Of a stretch of DNA of 64,000 nt, positions 1 through 10,123 are shown piece after piece. Source of the stretch: JBEVJK01 sp963791325 (GTDB lineage Bacteria; Pseudomonadota; Alphaproteobacteria; Rhizobiales; Rhizobiaceae); assembly GCA_963791325.1 (NCBI GenBank), contig CAWBRU010000023.1, positions 1-64,000 on the forward strand, read 5' to 3'. The notes beneath the pieces are model-generated. The model ran no database searches. It was not told the origin of the DNA and saw only the letters and a program-made list of their open reading frames with translations. The position numbers and the translations under genes are program-made. Position 1 is the stretch's first letter; each line of letters starts with the position of its first letter.

Positions 1-174
1 GATCAGGTCTGCCACCACCGCAACCGAACCAGCGGCGGCGAACTGGCGGGCCAGTTCTCGTCCGATTCCCTGGCCAGCCCCCGTGACGATCACGACCCGA
101 TCCTTCAAGTTGAAATCGCGCGCCTCGCCATTGGTGCTTGAGCTCAGGCTGTTAGGCGCGTTTCGCGTATCCAC
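1..174 (-). CDS. Short-chain dehydrogenase/reductase, N-terminal part (runs off the window)
   Basis: The 58 visible residues show a leader of about 20 residues followed by the Rossmann signature TGAGQGIG (TGxxxGIG), the NAD(P)-binding loop of classical SDR oxidoreductases. The catalytic Ser-Tyr-Lys region lies beyond the window edge. I chose the GTG at 174 because a strong Shine-Dalgarno stretch (GGAGGAGGACAG) lies just upstream. It follows the aldolase gene on the same strand with a gap of under 100 bp, so they are probably co-transcribed. In a cluster with a lactonase and an aldolase, a sugar or polyol dehydrogenase role is plausible, but the substrate cannot be read from this fragment. Confidence 0.8.
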   Translation of the reverse strand, partial: MDTRNAPNSLSSSTNGEARDFNLKDRVVIVTGAGQGIGRELARQFAAAGSVAVVADLI

Positions 175-267
175 CTGCTGTCCTCCTCCGTGACCGCCTG
201 CTCCCGATCGTCACCCGACCATGGCTGCCTAGAGAATCGGCATCCACCGTCTTTGCGCCTCACGCGT

Positions 268-1056
268 TCACCGGTATGCGCTCGCGGCGGCCGCTGCCGC
301 GCTCATCAGAAAGCCGGTGTCACTTCCCGCAGAGACATAGCGGGCGCCCAACGCCACCATTTCCCTGGCGATGTCCGGCCGTGAGTTCAGCCCTCCGACA
401 CCGAGATGCTTGCCCTTTCGCCTGCAAGCCGCCGCCACGTGCTCGTAGGCTTCGCGCACCCTGGGATGATCAAGCTGGCCTGGCACTCCCAATGAGTTGC
501 AGAGGTCGTTGGTGCCGACCAGCAGCATGTCGAGGCCCTCGACGGATGCCAGGTCTTCGACATTCTCCACCGCAGTCGCCGACTCGATCATGCCTGCGAC
601 CAGGGTCGCTTCGTCCAGCTTGCGCATGACGTCTTCCGCTGGCCCACCTCGGAATAGCGTGTGAGCGTTCGTCGCCAGGAGCGACCGGTTGCCAGCGGGA
701 GGAAATCGCGCCGCTTCGACGATCCGTTCGGCTTCTGCCCGGCAGTCGACATGGGGAACGATGATGCCCTGCGCGCCTGTTTCGAGTGCGCGGCCGATTG
801 CGGCTTGGTCCTTGCCCGGCACACGTACCAACGGCGTTACACCGAGCGCCGATGCGGTGAGGCTAATCTGGCTCACCGTCTCCAGCGAAAAGCTGCAATG
901 CTCAAGATCGATGTAGAGGCAGTCGAAGCCAGCGCTCTGTGCGATGGCAGCGATCTCGACGCCCCGCATCACTCGGACGATCATGCCGACGGCAAGTTCG
1001 CCGGAATCCATTTTCGACTTCGTCAGGTTCGGCAAAGGGATCTCGGGACTGCGCAT
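268..1056 (-). CDS. HpcH/HpaI-family class II 2-oxo-acid aldolase
   Basis: This 262-residue protein has the length and fold signature of the HpcH/HpaI aldolase family, which reversibly cleaves 2-keto-3-deoxy (4-hydroxy-2-oxo) acids to pyruvate and an aldehyde using a divalent metal. The segment IDLEHC (Asp50, Glu52, His53) matches the metal/catalytic-base motif. RVP (Arg78) is the pyruvate-binding arginine, and MIES and GTNDL follow as the second metal-ligand region. The frame is intact. The gene points away from the cupin gene, and a palindromic LysR-type site lies in the shared intergenic region. Retro-aldol cleavage at the end of a non-phosphorylative sugar pathway is the likely role; the exact substrate is unknown. 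Confidence 0.88.
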   Translation of the reverse strand: MRSPEIPLPNLTKSKMDSGELAVGMIVRVMRGVEIAAIAQSAGFDCLYIDLEHCSFSLETVSQISLTASALGVTPLVRVPGKDQAAIGRALETGAQGIIVPHVDCRAEAERIVEAARFPPAGNRSLLATNAHTLFRGGPAEDVMRKLDEATLVAGMIESATAVENVEDLASVEGLDMLLVGTNDLCNSLGVPGQLDHPRVREAYEHVAAACRRKGKHLGVGGLNSRPDIAREMVALGARYVSAGSDTGFLMSAAAAAASAYR

Positions 1057-1180
1057 AAGAATCCAAAACTCGCAATGCAGTCACGCACTGCCCGATCGGC
1101 AGGCCTGACCGGCCAGAAAAGGGACATTGACGGCATCGAGCCCCGGCATCAAGCGTCCCGCTTAGCCGAGCAGCCCACGC

Positions 1181-1197
1181 AATAACAGGGCCTTATA
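1181..1197. promoter_or_regulatory. Palindromic operator, LysR-type box, site 1
   Basis: The sequence reads AATAA-N7-TTATA and lies between the divergent aldolase and cupin genes. It differs by one base from the TATAA-N7-TTATA arrangement at 5712 and 8572 and resembles a fourth copy at 15016. The pattern fits the general LysR-family recognition rule TNTNA-N7-TNANA, and a LysR gene lies in the same cluster. Confidence 0.6.
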
Positions 1198-1200
1198 TCT

Positions 1201-1236
1201 CAAAACTCTCCCGGATACCGTCCCCCTGGAGTTTTG
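1201..1236. repeat. Inverted repeat CAAAACTC...GAGTTTTG
   Basis: Two perfect 8-base arms are separated by 20 bases, immediately beside operator site 1 and about 50 bp upstream of the cupin start. It could be a second regulator site or a leader hairpin of the cupin transcript. No U-run follows, so a terminator is unlikely. Confidence 0.4.
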
Positions 1237-1288
1237 CGTTATCTGAGATCAACCGATTGAGCTGAACGAATAAGCTGGAGGAACGGAA

Positions 1289-2128
1289 ATGCGAATCTCG
1301 GAAGCAGCGACTTCGGAGGGAGGGCGTGTTGGTTCCATGCGAGAAGGAACGCTCGATCAGAAGTTCCTTCTGCAGGGTGAAGACGACTCGCCCAACAACT
1401 ATCTGCTCAACGTGGGCCTGACCGGATCGGGGGGATGGGGTACACCGCGGCACCGGCACAATTTCGACCAGATCCGCTACGTGTTGAAAGGCAGATATCC
1501 GGCATCTCCCCACAAGATCATGGACGAAGGCTCGGTCGCTTACTTCCCGGAAAGCGTCCACTACGGACCGCAGGATCGCCCCGAAGGCCTTGAGATGATG
1601 GTCATTCAGTTCGGTGGCGCCAGCGGATCCGGTTTCTTGAGCACTCCGCGGAGGGAAGCCGCCAACGAAGCACTAAAGAAGAAGGGCGAGTTCAAGAACG
1701 GTATCTTCACCTGGTACGACGAGAAAGGCCAGAAGCATAACATGGACGGGTCCGCCGCCTGCTTCGAGGAGGCGACCGGCAAGAAGCTGGTCTTCGCCCC
1801 ACCGCGCTATGACGACGTCGTCATGATGGATCCAACGGCCTACGATTGGATCGAAACCAACACTCCAGGCGTCTCTACCAAGCTGCTCGGGACATTTACC
1901 GAACGCAACCTGCGCATCGGGTTCATCAAAATCGACGCTGGCGCAACCTTCAACACGGGGACGCGCGCTCAGGTCGAGGTGCTCTTCATGAGCAAGGGCA
2001 ACATTTCAATCGATGAAGGAACCTATGGAGCAAAGACCGCTATCGAGCTGCTTCCGTCCGACCCACCGGTCGATATCACGGCCAAGGAGGAGACGTTGTT
2101 GTTGACTGTCACTCTGCCCAAGTTCTGA
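1289..2128 (+). CDS. Cupin-domain protein
   Basis: This 279-residue protein has an N-terminal beta-rich cupin core. TPRHRHNFDQIRYVLKG (about residues 51-67) gives the HxH...Q/E metal-binding pattern of cupin motif 1, and a second cupin-like half follows around residues 185-275. GGAGG precedes the ATG at a good distance. The frame is intact, unlike most neighbours. It is transcribed divergently from the aldolase across operator site 1 and converges on the LysR gene. Cupins in sugar-acid clusters are often isomerases, lyases or small-ligand sensors. The reaction cannot be assigned here. Confidence 0.75.
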   Translation: MRISEAATSEGGRVGSMREGTLDQKFLLQGEDDSPNNYLLNVGLTGSGGWGTPRHRHNFDQIRYVLKGRYPASPHKIMDEGSVAYFPESVHYGPQDRPEGLEMMVIQFGGASGSGFLSTPRREAANEALKKKGEFKNGIFTWYDEKGQKHNMDGSAACFEEATGKKLVFAPPRYDDVVMMDPTAYDWIETNTPGVSTKLLGTFTERNLRIGFIKIDAGATFNTGTRAQVEVLFMSKGNISIDEGTYGAKTAIELLPSDPPVDITAKEETLLLTVTLPKF

Positions 2129-2163
2129 TGCACCGCGCCGCAAGGCGACCGGGTCAGTTGTTC

Positions 2164-3091
2164 CTATTCGCCCGTTGTTTCGCGGCAAAGCTCAAGCCCG
2201 ATCTCTTCCACGCAGGCGACAAGGTCGCGGCGCGGTTGGTCCATCTCGTAGCCTTCGCGGAAGAAGACCGCGATGTCGCGATTGAGCGCCGGATCTTCGA
2301 AGGGCAAAGAGAAGAGCCGCTGCTCGGCGACTTCCACTCGAACGGCATGCGCCGGTAGCAGCGCGAGATGCTCGCGTTTCGGCGACAAGGGACTTCAGAA
2401 GCGACACGGAACCGCAAACGGTAATCCTGCGGTAGTTCGACGTCCATCTTCCTGACACGTGCTCCAGCACGGTGTGCGTACGGCGGGATGTCGGGCTGAT
2501 CCATGGGTATTTGACGAGCTGCGCCACGTGAGATTTGTCACCCCGCGCAACGGATGATTGGGACCGGCGATCACGCACAGCGTGTCGCGGAACAACACTC
2601 GCTGACGCAGGCCGTCGAGCATGTCGAAGACCTCTGTGAAGCCGATCACGAAATCGAAGTCGCGACGGAGCAGCCCTATCAAAAGATCGAATTGCGCGTT
2701 CTCGACGACTTGCAGATGAGCATCCTGATGGGTTTCGCGCCATCGACTCAGTGCCAGGGGCACGATCCTGCTCGCGAGACTCGGCAGGCTGCCGATCCGA
2801 ATCGACTCTGGCGGCCATCGCTGCGCGTTCAGGAGATCGCGCTCGGCGAGTTCGGATCTCTTCACGGATCAGTCCTTGCGTGGCAGTAGAGAATGTCTCC
2901 CGTTCTTGGTGGTCACGACGCCTTTCGGGCCGCGTTCCAGCAACTGCATTCCGACCGAGCCTCCAGCCGATCCATGGAGGTGGATAAGGCCGGTTGCGAA
3001 TCGCAAGCAACTTTGCCGCGCGATTCAGGCTGCCGTGTTCGATGACAGCCGCGAAATAGAGCAGCTTCTTGGGATCGATTTCCAGCACCAT
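2164..3091 (-). CDS. LysR-family transcriptional regulator (frame interrupted)
   Basis: The N-terminus (DPKKLLYFAAVIEHGSLNRA) is the winged helix-turn-helix of LysR regulators. The middle part (IRIGSLPSLASRIVPLAL, then LLIGLLRRDFDFVIG) is the start of the periplasmic-binding-like effector domain. The C-terminus ends in a typical LysR tail. The combined span of about 309 codons equals the family norm, but the frame slips near 3000 and again near 2400-2480, so no single frame encodes it. It is the only regulator visible in the catabolic cluster and is therefore the natural candidate to bind the four TATAA-N7-TTATA-like sites. It follows the aldehyde dehydrogenase gene by 60 bp. Confidence 0.8.
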
Positions 3092-3151
3092 TGATAAGAC
3101 TATCACCACCTTCTCACTGGAAAGAGGAGTCTCGCCGACCGCGCGTCAAGA

Positions 3152-4614
3152 TCAGATCCGGACGCGACGCTCAGCAATGGTCTTGGCAACCGTATAGCTC
3201 TGGTACATCTCGGGACCGCCCTCGCGGCCGATGCCGCTTTCGCGATACGCCGCCAAACGGTGCGTCAGCGCCAGGGCTTGTGAACACATTGACCGCGACC
3301 GAGCCAACTCTGCAATTCGCGCGACAGATAATCGGCCCGCTCGATCGAGTTCGTGAAGACGAAGGCCGCAAGACCCATGCTCAGGCTGTTGCTGATCGTC
3401 AGCGCCTCATCCATCGAGTCCACTGGCGCACAGGGCGCAATCGGGCCAAAGGGCTCTTCGTTCATGATCCTCGCATCGAGGGGCACGTCAGCCAGAACGG
3501 TCGGGGCATAGAACCATCCGCGGTTTCCGACGCGCTGCCGCCGGTTGCAATCCGGCGCCCATGCGCCACCGCATCGTCAACGAAATCCGACATGGCAGCC
3601 AGACGACGACTGTTGGCGAGCGGCCCCATCTGCACCCCTTCGGCAAATCCGTCGCCGACCTTGAGGCGCCGGCCTTGCTGGCAAGGCTCTCGACGAAGCT
3701 CTCATAGACGGACTCGATGAACCAGAAACCGGGACGGGGCAGAACAGAACTGGCCTGCCATTCTGAATTTCCAGTTTGTGGCCAGCTGAGCGACTCGTCG
3801 GGATTGACATCTTCGTCGATCAACACCGGGGCATGGCCGCCCAGTTCCATCAGCACCGGCTTCATCGTCTCCGCGGCAAGGCGCGTCAGATGCTTGCCGA
3901 CATCGATCGATCCGGTCAGCGTGACAAGACGCGTGATTGGCGACAGAACAAGCGTGCGGGACACTTCGTCCGGGTCCCCGAACACAAGGTTCAGCACGCC
4001 TTTCGGCAGGCCGGCATCGAGAAAGCACTGCGCGAAGAGGCAGGCCGTCGCGGGCGTTTCTTCGGCCGGTTTCAGAATGATCGAACATCCCGCCGCCAAT
4101 GATGCGCTGATCTTGCGCGACGGCGCGCTCATCGGCACGTTCCACGGCGTGAAGGCGGCGACCGGACCGATTGGTTCGCGGACGACGAACTGCTGGATCG
4201 GCGGATCGGTCGGAACGATACGACCGTAGAGGCGCCGGATCTCTTCCGCGTCCCAGTCGAGAAAGGTCGCAGATCGTTCGATCTCCGCCAAAGATTCGCT
4301 CAGCGTCTTGCCTTGCTCGAGTGTGAAGATCGGCGCGATCTCGCCGCTCGTTCCCGCACCAGCGCGGCGGCCCGACGCATGATCGCGGCGCGCTCCGAGG
4401 GCGGCGTCTTTCGCCAGATCTCGAAACCGCGCGCTGATGATGCGAGCGCATTCTGAAGATCCTGCGCTGTCGCCTTCGGCACCTACCCGAGAATGGACTC
4501 GTCACTCGGATTTTCGACGTCGCAAAGCGGCGGGCGATCGTAGATCCACACGCCGTCAATCAGGAGACCGATACGAGGATAGTGGAGTTCGGCTTGTCGT
4601 TCATGCTGCCACAT
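3152..4614 (-). CDS. NAD(P)-dependent aldehyde dehydrogenase (frame interrupted)
   Basis: The reconstructed protein of about 487 residues follows the aldehyde dehydrogenase family from end to end. Landmarks are FTPWNVPM, KPAEETPATA, the cofactor loop TGSIDVGKHL, the general-base segment MELGGHAP, the catalytic-cysteine segment GQFCSAPSRF, and NEEPFGPIAP near the C-terminus. The pieces sit in different frames, with breaks near 4485, 4295, 3780 and 3490 and near the end. The start overlaps the end of the hydroxyacid dehydrogenase gene, which suggests one operon. It would oxidise an aldehyde released by the pathway aldolase; succinate-semialdehyde-like or glycolaldehyde-like substrates are both possible. 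Confidence 0.82.
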
Positions 4615-5636
4615 CCTGTTCAAGCTCGCCGTTGTCTCGGCTGCCAGGAATCGGTCGACGGAAATCGCTCGCAGATGGCTGTGATGACGGCCGCTTGACT
4701 CTCGGCAAGCGTTTGCCAAGAAAGGAGAGCACTTCGTCCTCGGCGATTTTGGCGCCACGCGCGCGCTGCCCCCAGGTCTGGGCGCCGATATGGGGCGTCA
4801 GAATGACATTCGGCAAAGCGGCAAGCCGTCCGGGAACGTGGCTCGTCCTCGAGCACGTCGAGCGCGGCGCCGGCGATCGTCCGGTTCTCCAGCGCCTCGA
4901 TCAGAGCGTCGGTGTCGACAAGATTTCCTCGGCCAACGTTGACGAGCCGGCCTTTCGGACCTAGAGCGGCAAGTTCTCGCGCTCCGATGAATGTGTGAGG
5001 TCAGGCGTTCCCGGAACGGCAAGGACCAGCACGTCACACGCTGCGGCCAGACGCGACCATCCGTCGTGAAGGGAAGCCCCCAGACCTGCATTGGAGGGCC
5101 GATCGAGCCCGGCAATCTTCATGCGCGACGCCGTCGCCCGCGTCGCGATCGCCTGGCCGATGCGGCCGCTCAGACCAGCGATCCCGATCGTCATGCCGAC
5201 GACGCTGTCGCCCAGCTCAAAACGCCCCTGCCGCCACTCTCCGCTGCGCGCAAACGCGTCCGCCTGGACAAGATTGCGGCAGAGCATCTGGGTCAGGGCC
5301 ATCGCAAGATCGGCGACATCGTCGGTCAGCGCTTCGCCGACGCACCGGACCCGCACACCCCGTTTCGACAGAGGCCGCAATGTCGATGTGTTCCTGGCCG
5401 GCACCTTGCGATACGACCAACCCAAGATTGGGAAGTGCGTCGGCGATCTCGGCGCTACATCCGCGCGTTGCGCTGGTCATCAGAACGCGGACCGCCGCGC
5501 GGTCGGCTTCTGGCAAGGCAGGATGTCCTCGGGACCCGGCACGATGCGCATCAAGCCCACGGCCTTCCAACCGTGGATAGGTCATGCCGGCAAGCGCCGG
5601 AAAGGCAAGGACTGGATGCATGCTTGTCTCGGCCAC
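4601..5636 (-). CDS. D-isomer-specific 2-hydroxyacid dehydrogenase (frame interrupted)
   Basis: Fragments in several frames assemble into a 2-hydroxyacid dehydrogenase of about 345 residues. They are a substrate-binding N-terminus ending in LVVSQGAGQEHIDI, the nucleotide loop GIAGLSGRIGQA, DVLVLAVPGTPDLTH, LVNVGRGNLVDTDAL, and the catalytic-histidine region LTPHIGAQT. The family covers glyoxylate/hydroxypyruvate reductases. GTG at 5636 is the most upstream reasonable start. It is the first gene after operator site 2 and precedes the aldehyde dehydrogenase and LysR genes. In a pathway yielding glycolaldehyde or glyoxylate it would reduce the 2-oxo acid, but this is inference. Confidence 0.8.
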
Positions 5637-5711
5637 CGTTGCCTGGAGTGCGTGGAAGCAACGATACCGGAATTGCGCAACGCTCCGTCGGCGACGGACA
5701 TCAGGGCTCAG

Positions 5712-5728
5712 TATAACTTTATGTTATA
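5712..5728. promoter_or_regulatory. Palindromic operator, LysR-type box, site 2
   Basis: TATAA-N7-TTATA is a perfect inverted repeat (arms TATAAC and GTTATA). It lies about 75 bp upstream of the hydroxyacid dehydrogenase-aldehyde dehydrogenase-LysR gene group. It overlaps the stop codon (5724-5726) of the upstream lactonase gene, so the site is squeezed between two same-strand genes. Confidence 0.65.
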
Positions 5729-6600
5729 TCGACCGGTTACGGGATGTTCGCGAGCCAGGGGCCGGCACATCGACGTCATCGATGAAGATCGCGCTGTTGC
5801 GCTTCCCAGCGGCCATGTCCTCGTCCGTGCCTATGAACGCGGTGAGGAACAGCGTGTGGCCTTCCGGCCCTCCCAGAGTGCATGAGATGCCAGATCCAGC
5901 GAACTGAACACGATGGGTGATTTCGCCTCCCTCGCAGGACGCGCACGAATTCGCCCGGTGTTGTAGATCCCGGCCCAGATCGCGCCCTCGGCGTCGGCGC
6001 AGAGGCCATCTGGCTGTCGATGTCCGAGATTGGCAAAAATGCGGCGGTTGCTGAGCTCTCCGGCAGCGTTAAGGTCGAATGCCGTGAGGCGCGCCTCCCA
6101 GGTCTCGGCGACGATCAGCGTTCGTCCTTCATTGATGACGACCGAACCGTTGGGAAAATCGACGCCGTTCGGCGACCGTGGCGATGGTTCCGTCCGGATC
6201 GACGCGATGGAGTGACGTCGTCCTGCGCGGCTCGCCTGCGACGAAGTCATAGCCGAAATTGCCGACGTAGATACGGTCGTGGCGTCGATGGCGAAATCGT
6301 TCAGCCATCCCGCCGCATGGTTTGAGAGATCGGCATATTCTACGAGCCGGTCGCCATCGAGACGCAGAAGCTTGCAATCCTTCGCCGAGACGATGATCAG
6401 GGTGCCGTCCGACAGGAATGCCGAGTCCCGACGGGCGGTTCGGCACCTCGATCGATCCTTTCGCGCTGTCCGTCGGCCGACAGGGCATAGACCTTGTGGT
6501 CGAAGACGTCCGACACCCACAGCTGCCCGTCATGCCACTTCGGCGCCTCCAGGAACATGAAGCCGTCCGCGAAAAGGTGCGGCTCCTGCTCAATCTGCAT
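5724..6600 (-). CDS. SMP-30/gluconolactonase-family lactonase (frame interrupted)
   Basis: The protein of about 290 residues begins MQIEQEPHLFADGFMFLEAPKWHDG, where FLEAPKW carries the metal-ligand glutamate of SMP-30 lactonases. It continues with NDFAIDATT (metal-ligand Asn), FPNGSVV and QPDGLCADAEGAIW, the last metal-binding Asp loop. These enzymes hydrolyse aldono-lactones made by sugar dehydrogenases. Frame slips occur near 6400-6420, 6240 and 5890. GGAGGTGAT sits 8 bases before the chosen ATG at 6600. It lies between a dehydrogenase gene and operator site 2, fitting the order oxidise, open lactone, cleave. Confidence 0.82.
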
Positions 6601-6628
6601 CACGATCACCTCCGCAAGCAGACTTGGC

Positions 6629-7375
6629 TCACCAGCCACCGTCGCAATGAATGTCTTGGCCGGTGATGAGGTCGGCCTGCGGTGACGAGAGGAAGATCGC
6701 CAGATTGGCGATGTCGACCGGCTCGATCCTGCGTTTCAGGCTTTGACGCTCAAGGATCCAGTGGTGGTACTCTTCGCGCTTCTCGCCGAAATGCCGCCAC
6801 TCGGCGTCGGACACGACGGCGCCCGGCGAGATGCCGTTGACGTTGATGCCGTGATGCCCGAGTTCACGCGCCATCGACTTGACGAGCCCATACATGGCCC
6901 CCTTCGAGGCGACATACGGCACGAACCCCTCCCAGTGTCCGGTCAGCGTCAACGAGGTCAGATTGATGATCTTGCCATACTTCTTCCGCTTCATGTGAAC
7001 GCTGCAAGCGCGCGACAGGACGAAGGCGAGCCGACGAATTGATGCGGATCTCTTCCTCGTATTCCTCGATCGAGAATTCCTCATGCGGCTTGTTGACGAC
7101 GAAGGCGGCATTGTTGACCAGAATGTCGATGCCGCCGACTTCGTCCGCAAGCGCCGTCACGGCCTTCTCGGTGCCCGCCAGGTCGTTGAGGTCGCATCCG
7201 AAATAGCGCACACTCTGTCCCAGTTTGCCGAGGGTCTCGTCTGCATCCGTGTGCCCGGCCGATCCGATGCGATGACCGTCGCCCCTTCCTCGCAGATAGG
7301 CGCGTGACCAACGCCTGACCGATCGTACCAAGCGCGCCCGTGATCAAGACGGTCTTACCTGGCTAGAAGTCCCAT
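6629..7375 (-). CDS. Short-chain dehydrogenase/reductase (frame interrupted)
   Basis: Assembled from three frames, the roughly 248-residue protein shows TGALGTIG (cofactor loop), DILVNNAAF (NNAG motif), the catalytic serine in INLTSLTLTG, and the catalytic pair in YVASKGAMYG (YxxxK). It ends ITGQDIHCDGGW, the usual SDR C-terminus. The likely start at 7375 needs one extra base near 7360 to be read through. It sits between the first binding-protein gene and the lactonase gene on the same strand. An NAD(P)-dependent sugar or polyol dehydrogenase feeding the lactonase is the best guess. Confidence 0.83.
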
Positions 7376-7475
7376 CACTTGCCTCCGGTGCGCGTACAAT
7401 GCCGTCTAGCGAGTCTGACGCGCAGTGAGTCTGCGTGTCGCGAACCCTCAAGTCGCTGCATGTGCCTCTCTCGAC

Positions 7476-8446
7476 TCACCACTCGGCCGGGCACTGATCC
7501 AGATTGTCCTTGGTAATGATGGGCAAATCGACCGAGACGAGCTTGGCCTTGGCCGAATTCGGATTGGTGGCGGCCTCGTGAAGGGCTTCGAACATCAGCC
7601 CTCCGAGCATCTTTGGCTTCACGCAGACAGAACCGTCCAGGTCGCCTGCCGCGATCGCCGCATTGCCGAGCTTCGAGCCACCTGACGTGGCGATAAGCTT
7701 GGCCTCCGAGCTCGCTGCATCCAGCGCGCGGGCGCAGCCGAGGGCCATGTCGTCGGCCTGACTGAAGATCAGGTCAATATCCGGCGTCGCGGTCAGAAAG
7801 TTCTGGCACACCGCTTCGCCCTTCTCCGGCGTCCAGTCGGTCGGTTGCGAACCAACGATCTCGTATTTGAGGCCAGCGTCGTCGAGCGCCTTCTTGAACC
7901 CCGCGCTCCGCTGAATGACCGCCGAATAGCCTGGCGCGCCCTCAATGATGGCAATCTTGACATTGCGATCCGTTGGCAGCATCGACAGAGCGAGCTTGCC
8001 ACCCTGCTCGCCGGCGACGAAATCGTCAGGCGTGATGAGAGCGTTCAGCTTGGGATACACATCCTTCAAGCGCGCGCTTGTTCGGATCGCCGACCTGCAC
8101 AGCGATCGCAGCTGAGGGGATGCCCTTTTCGGTTATCTTGTCGACGAACGACTCCGCGACGACCGAGTTCGAGCGGCAGAAAACCTATGCCGTCGACGCC
8201 TTGAGCAATCAGGTCGTCGATGGCATTGCCCTGCTTCGCGACATCGCCCTGTGGGTCCAGGACGATCGCCTTGACGCCGGCCTTTGCCGCCGCCTCCTTG
8301 AAGCCGTCGGCGGTCGCGACATTGTAGGGATATTTCAGGCTGCCGGCGACGTAGCCGAACGTTAGCTCCTTGGCAAAGGCCGAGGTACTCAAGATTGCAA
8401 GCGCCCCTGACAGCCCCAGCAGCTTCGACTTCGTAAGAATTACCAT
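7476..8446 (-). CDS. Periplasmic sugar-binding protein of an ABC importer, copy 1 (frame interrupted)
   Basis: A cleavable signal peptide (ending near STSAFAKE) precedes a type I periplasmic-binding fold of the ribose/xylose group: LTFGYVAGSLKYPYN, VDGIGFLPL, and a C-terminal DLIFSQADDMALGCARALD. The last is the hallmark of sugar-binding proteins that pair with RbsA/RbsC transporters. Two single-base insertions (near 8165 and 8075) split the frame. GGGAGGA lies 8 bases before the ATG at 8446. It is paralogous to the protein at 13805-14813 but lacks its own transporter genes. It is transcribed away from the MmgE/PrpD gene across operator site 3. Confidence 0.88.
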
Positions 8447-8569
8447 CGATGTTCCTCCCATCCCGATTGTTAGCTCACGGCGGAGACCGTCGCCGCGAGG
8501 AACTAGGTCGAAAGGGATCCCATCTCCGGGATGCTTTGGAAACGGCTAAACACACGAACCCGCTAGGCG

Positions 8570-8590
8570 CATATAAGAATGGCTTATATG
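8570..8590. promoter_or_regulatory. Palindromic operator, LysR-type box, site 3
   Basis: CATATAAG-N5-CTTATATG is a perfect 8-base inverted repeat containing the TATAA-N7-TTATA core. It sits between the divergent binding-protein gene (minus) and the MmgE/PrpD gene (plus), where one regulator could serve both promoters. Confidence 0.7.
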
Positions 8591-8711
8591 AAGTGACTTG
8601 CTGTTCTGGCTCTGCGTGACGCGAATAGGTGAAGCATCGGTCCGCGAAGCAGTGCATGGTTGCCCGAATTGGATGCAAGAGCGTCCGTGAGCCGCAACAC
8701 CGAGTAGGCGA

Positions 8712-10105
8712 ATGACAGGAAGCCGAGATCTTGTTCACATACTCGCGGACAGCACTGCCTGCTTCCGCTATGACGGACCTTCCCGCGGGTGCGCGCGAGG
8801 CCGCCAAGAAGAGCGTCCTCGACACGCTGGGCGTGATCCTGGCGGCCAGCGGCCTCGAGCCCGCGGTACGTGCCGTCATCGAGATCATTCGAGGAGAGCT
8901 GGCGGAACGCCGCAATCCACGGTGCTTGGCTTCCGCGGCGAAGCGCCGGCGCTTGGGGCGGCACTCGCGCAACGGCGCACTGGCGCATTGCCTCGACTAC
9001 GACGACCAGACGCCGTGGGGGCAGCATGCTGCAAGTTCGGTGGTCCCGGCGGTTTTCGCGGTCGCCGAACGGCAGGGCGGCGTCTCGGGAAAGGAGTTGA
9101 TCGCGGCGGTCGCGGCGGGCCAGGACATCTTCGCCCGGCTGCGCTGCAATGTCGGCTGGAAGAAGGACTGGAACCTCTCCACGGTCTTGGGGGTGTTCGC
9201 CGCGACCGCCGCAGCGGCCAGGGTCATGTCCCTGCTCGGCAGAGCAGATCGCTCATGCGCATGGGAATCGCCACCATGCAGTCCAGCGGCATCATGGAAA
9301 TGGTGGCAGGTCGGGGCAGCGACCTGCGCGGCCTCTATGCGGGCTTTTCCGCGAAGGGCGCCGTTCTCGCCGCGATGATGGCCGAGAAGGGGACTCACCG
9401 GCATCGACAGGATGTTCGAGGGCGAACACGGCTTCATGAACACCTACTTCGACGGCCGGTATGACCGCGAAGCAATCGTCTCGGAGTCTCGGCAGTGAGT
9501 TCCTTGGAAGCGGCACGCTCTACAAGCGTTGGCCGTGTGTCGGCACGGCGCACAGTCACATGAAGGCGGCCATCGATATCGTCACCGAGAACGATCTTGA
9601 CCCGCGACGATATCGCGGAAGTTCGCCTGCATGTGGGCGACTATCACGACCTCATGTGTCAACCGCTGGAAGAACGCCGCGCACCGGCGACATTGGCGGA
9701 TGCCAAGTTCAGCCTACCGTTCCTCGTGTCGGTCGCGATCGTTCGCCGCGGCATGAGCGTACGCGATTTTTCCGCTGCAGGTCTGCGGGATCCGGAGGTG
9801 CTGACGTCGGCGCAAGATGCGCCTGCATCAGCGATCCCGCGCTGGACTGGAAACTGGAACTTCCGCCTGGACGCGTCGAAATCGTCGCGCAAGACGGCCG
9901 GTCGTGGCTCCGGGAAGGCAGCGAACGTGCCGGGCAACGCCGACAATCCCGATGAGCTGGGACGACATCTGCGCGAAGTTTCGGGAATGCGCCTCGGCCA
10001 GTGCATACGCCGCTGCCGGAAGCAACGTCGAACGCGCGGAGACGCTGGCACGATCGCTCGAAGATGCTGCCGGACGCGACCGAATTGATCAGGCTCCTGG
10101 CTTGA
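8712..10105 (+). CDS. MmgE/PrpD-family protein (frame interrupted)
   Basis: The reconstructed protein of about 460 residues matches the MmgE/PrpD family (2-methylcitrate dehydratase, cis-aconitate decarboxylase and relatives). Landmarks are AAKKSVLDTLGVILAAS, NGALAHCLDYDD with the active-site His/Asp region, GKELIAAVAAGQD, AMGIATMQSSG, LYKRWPCVGTAH and FSLPFLVSVAI. The frame changes at least six times, starting with one extra base near 8783. I chose ATG 8712 because family members carry about 25 residues before the AAK helix. No dedicated IlvD/EDD or enolase-type dehydratase is visible in the cluster, so this could supply a dehydration or epimerisation step. That is speculation. Confidence 0.8.
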
Positions 10106-10123
10106 CAGCGCTGCGCTCGAGGA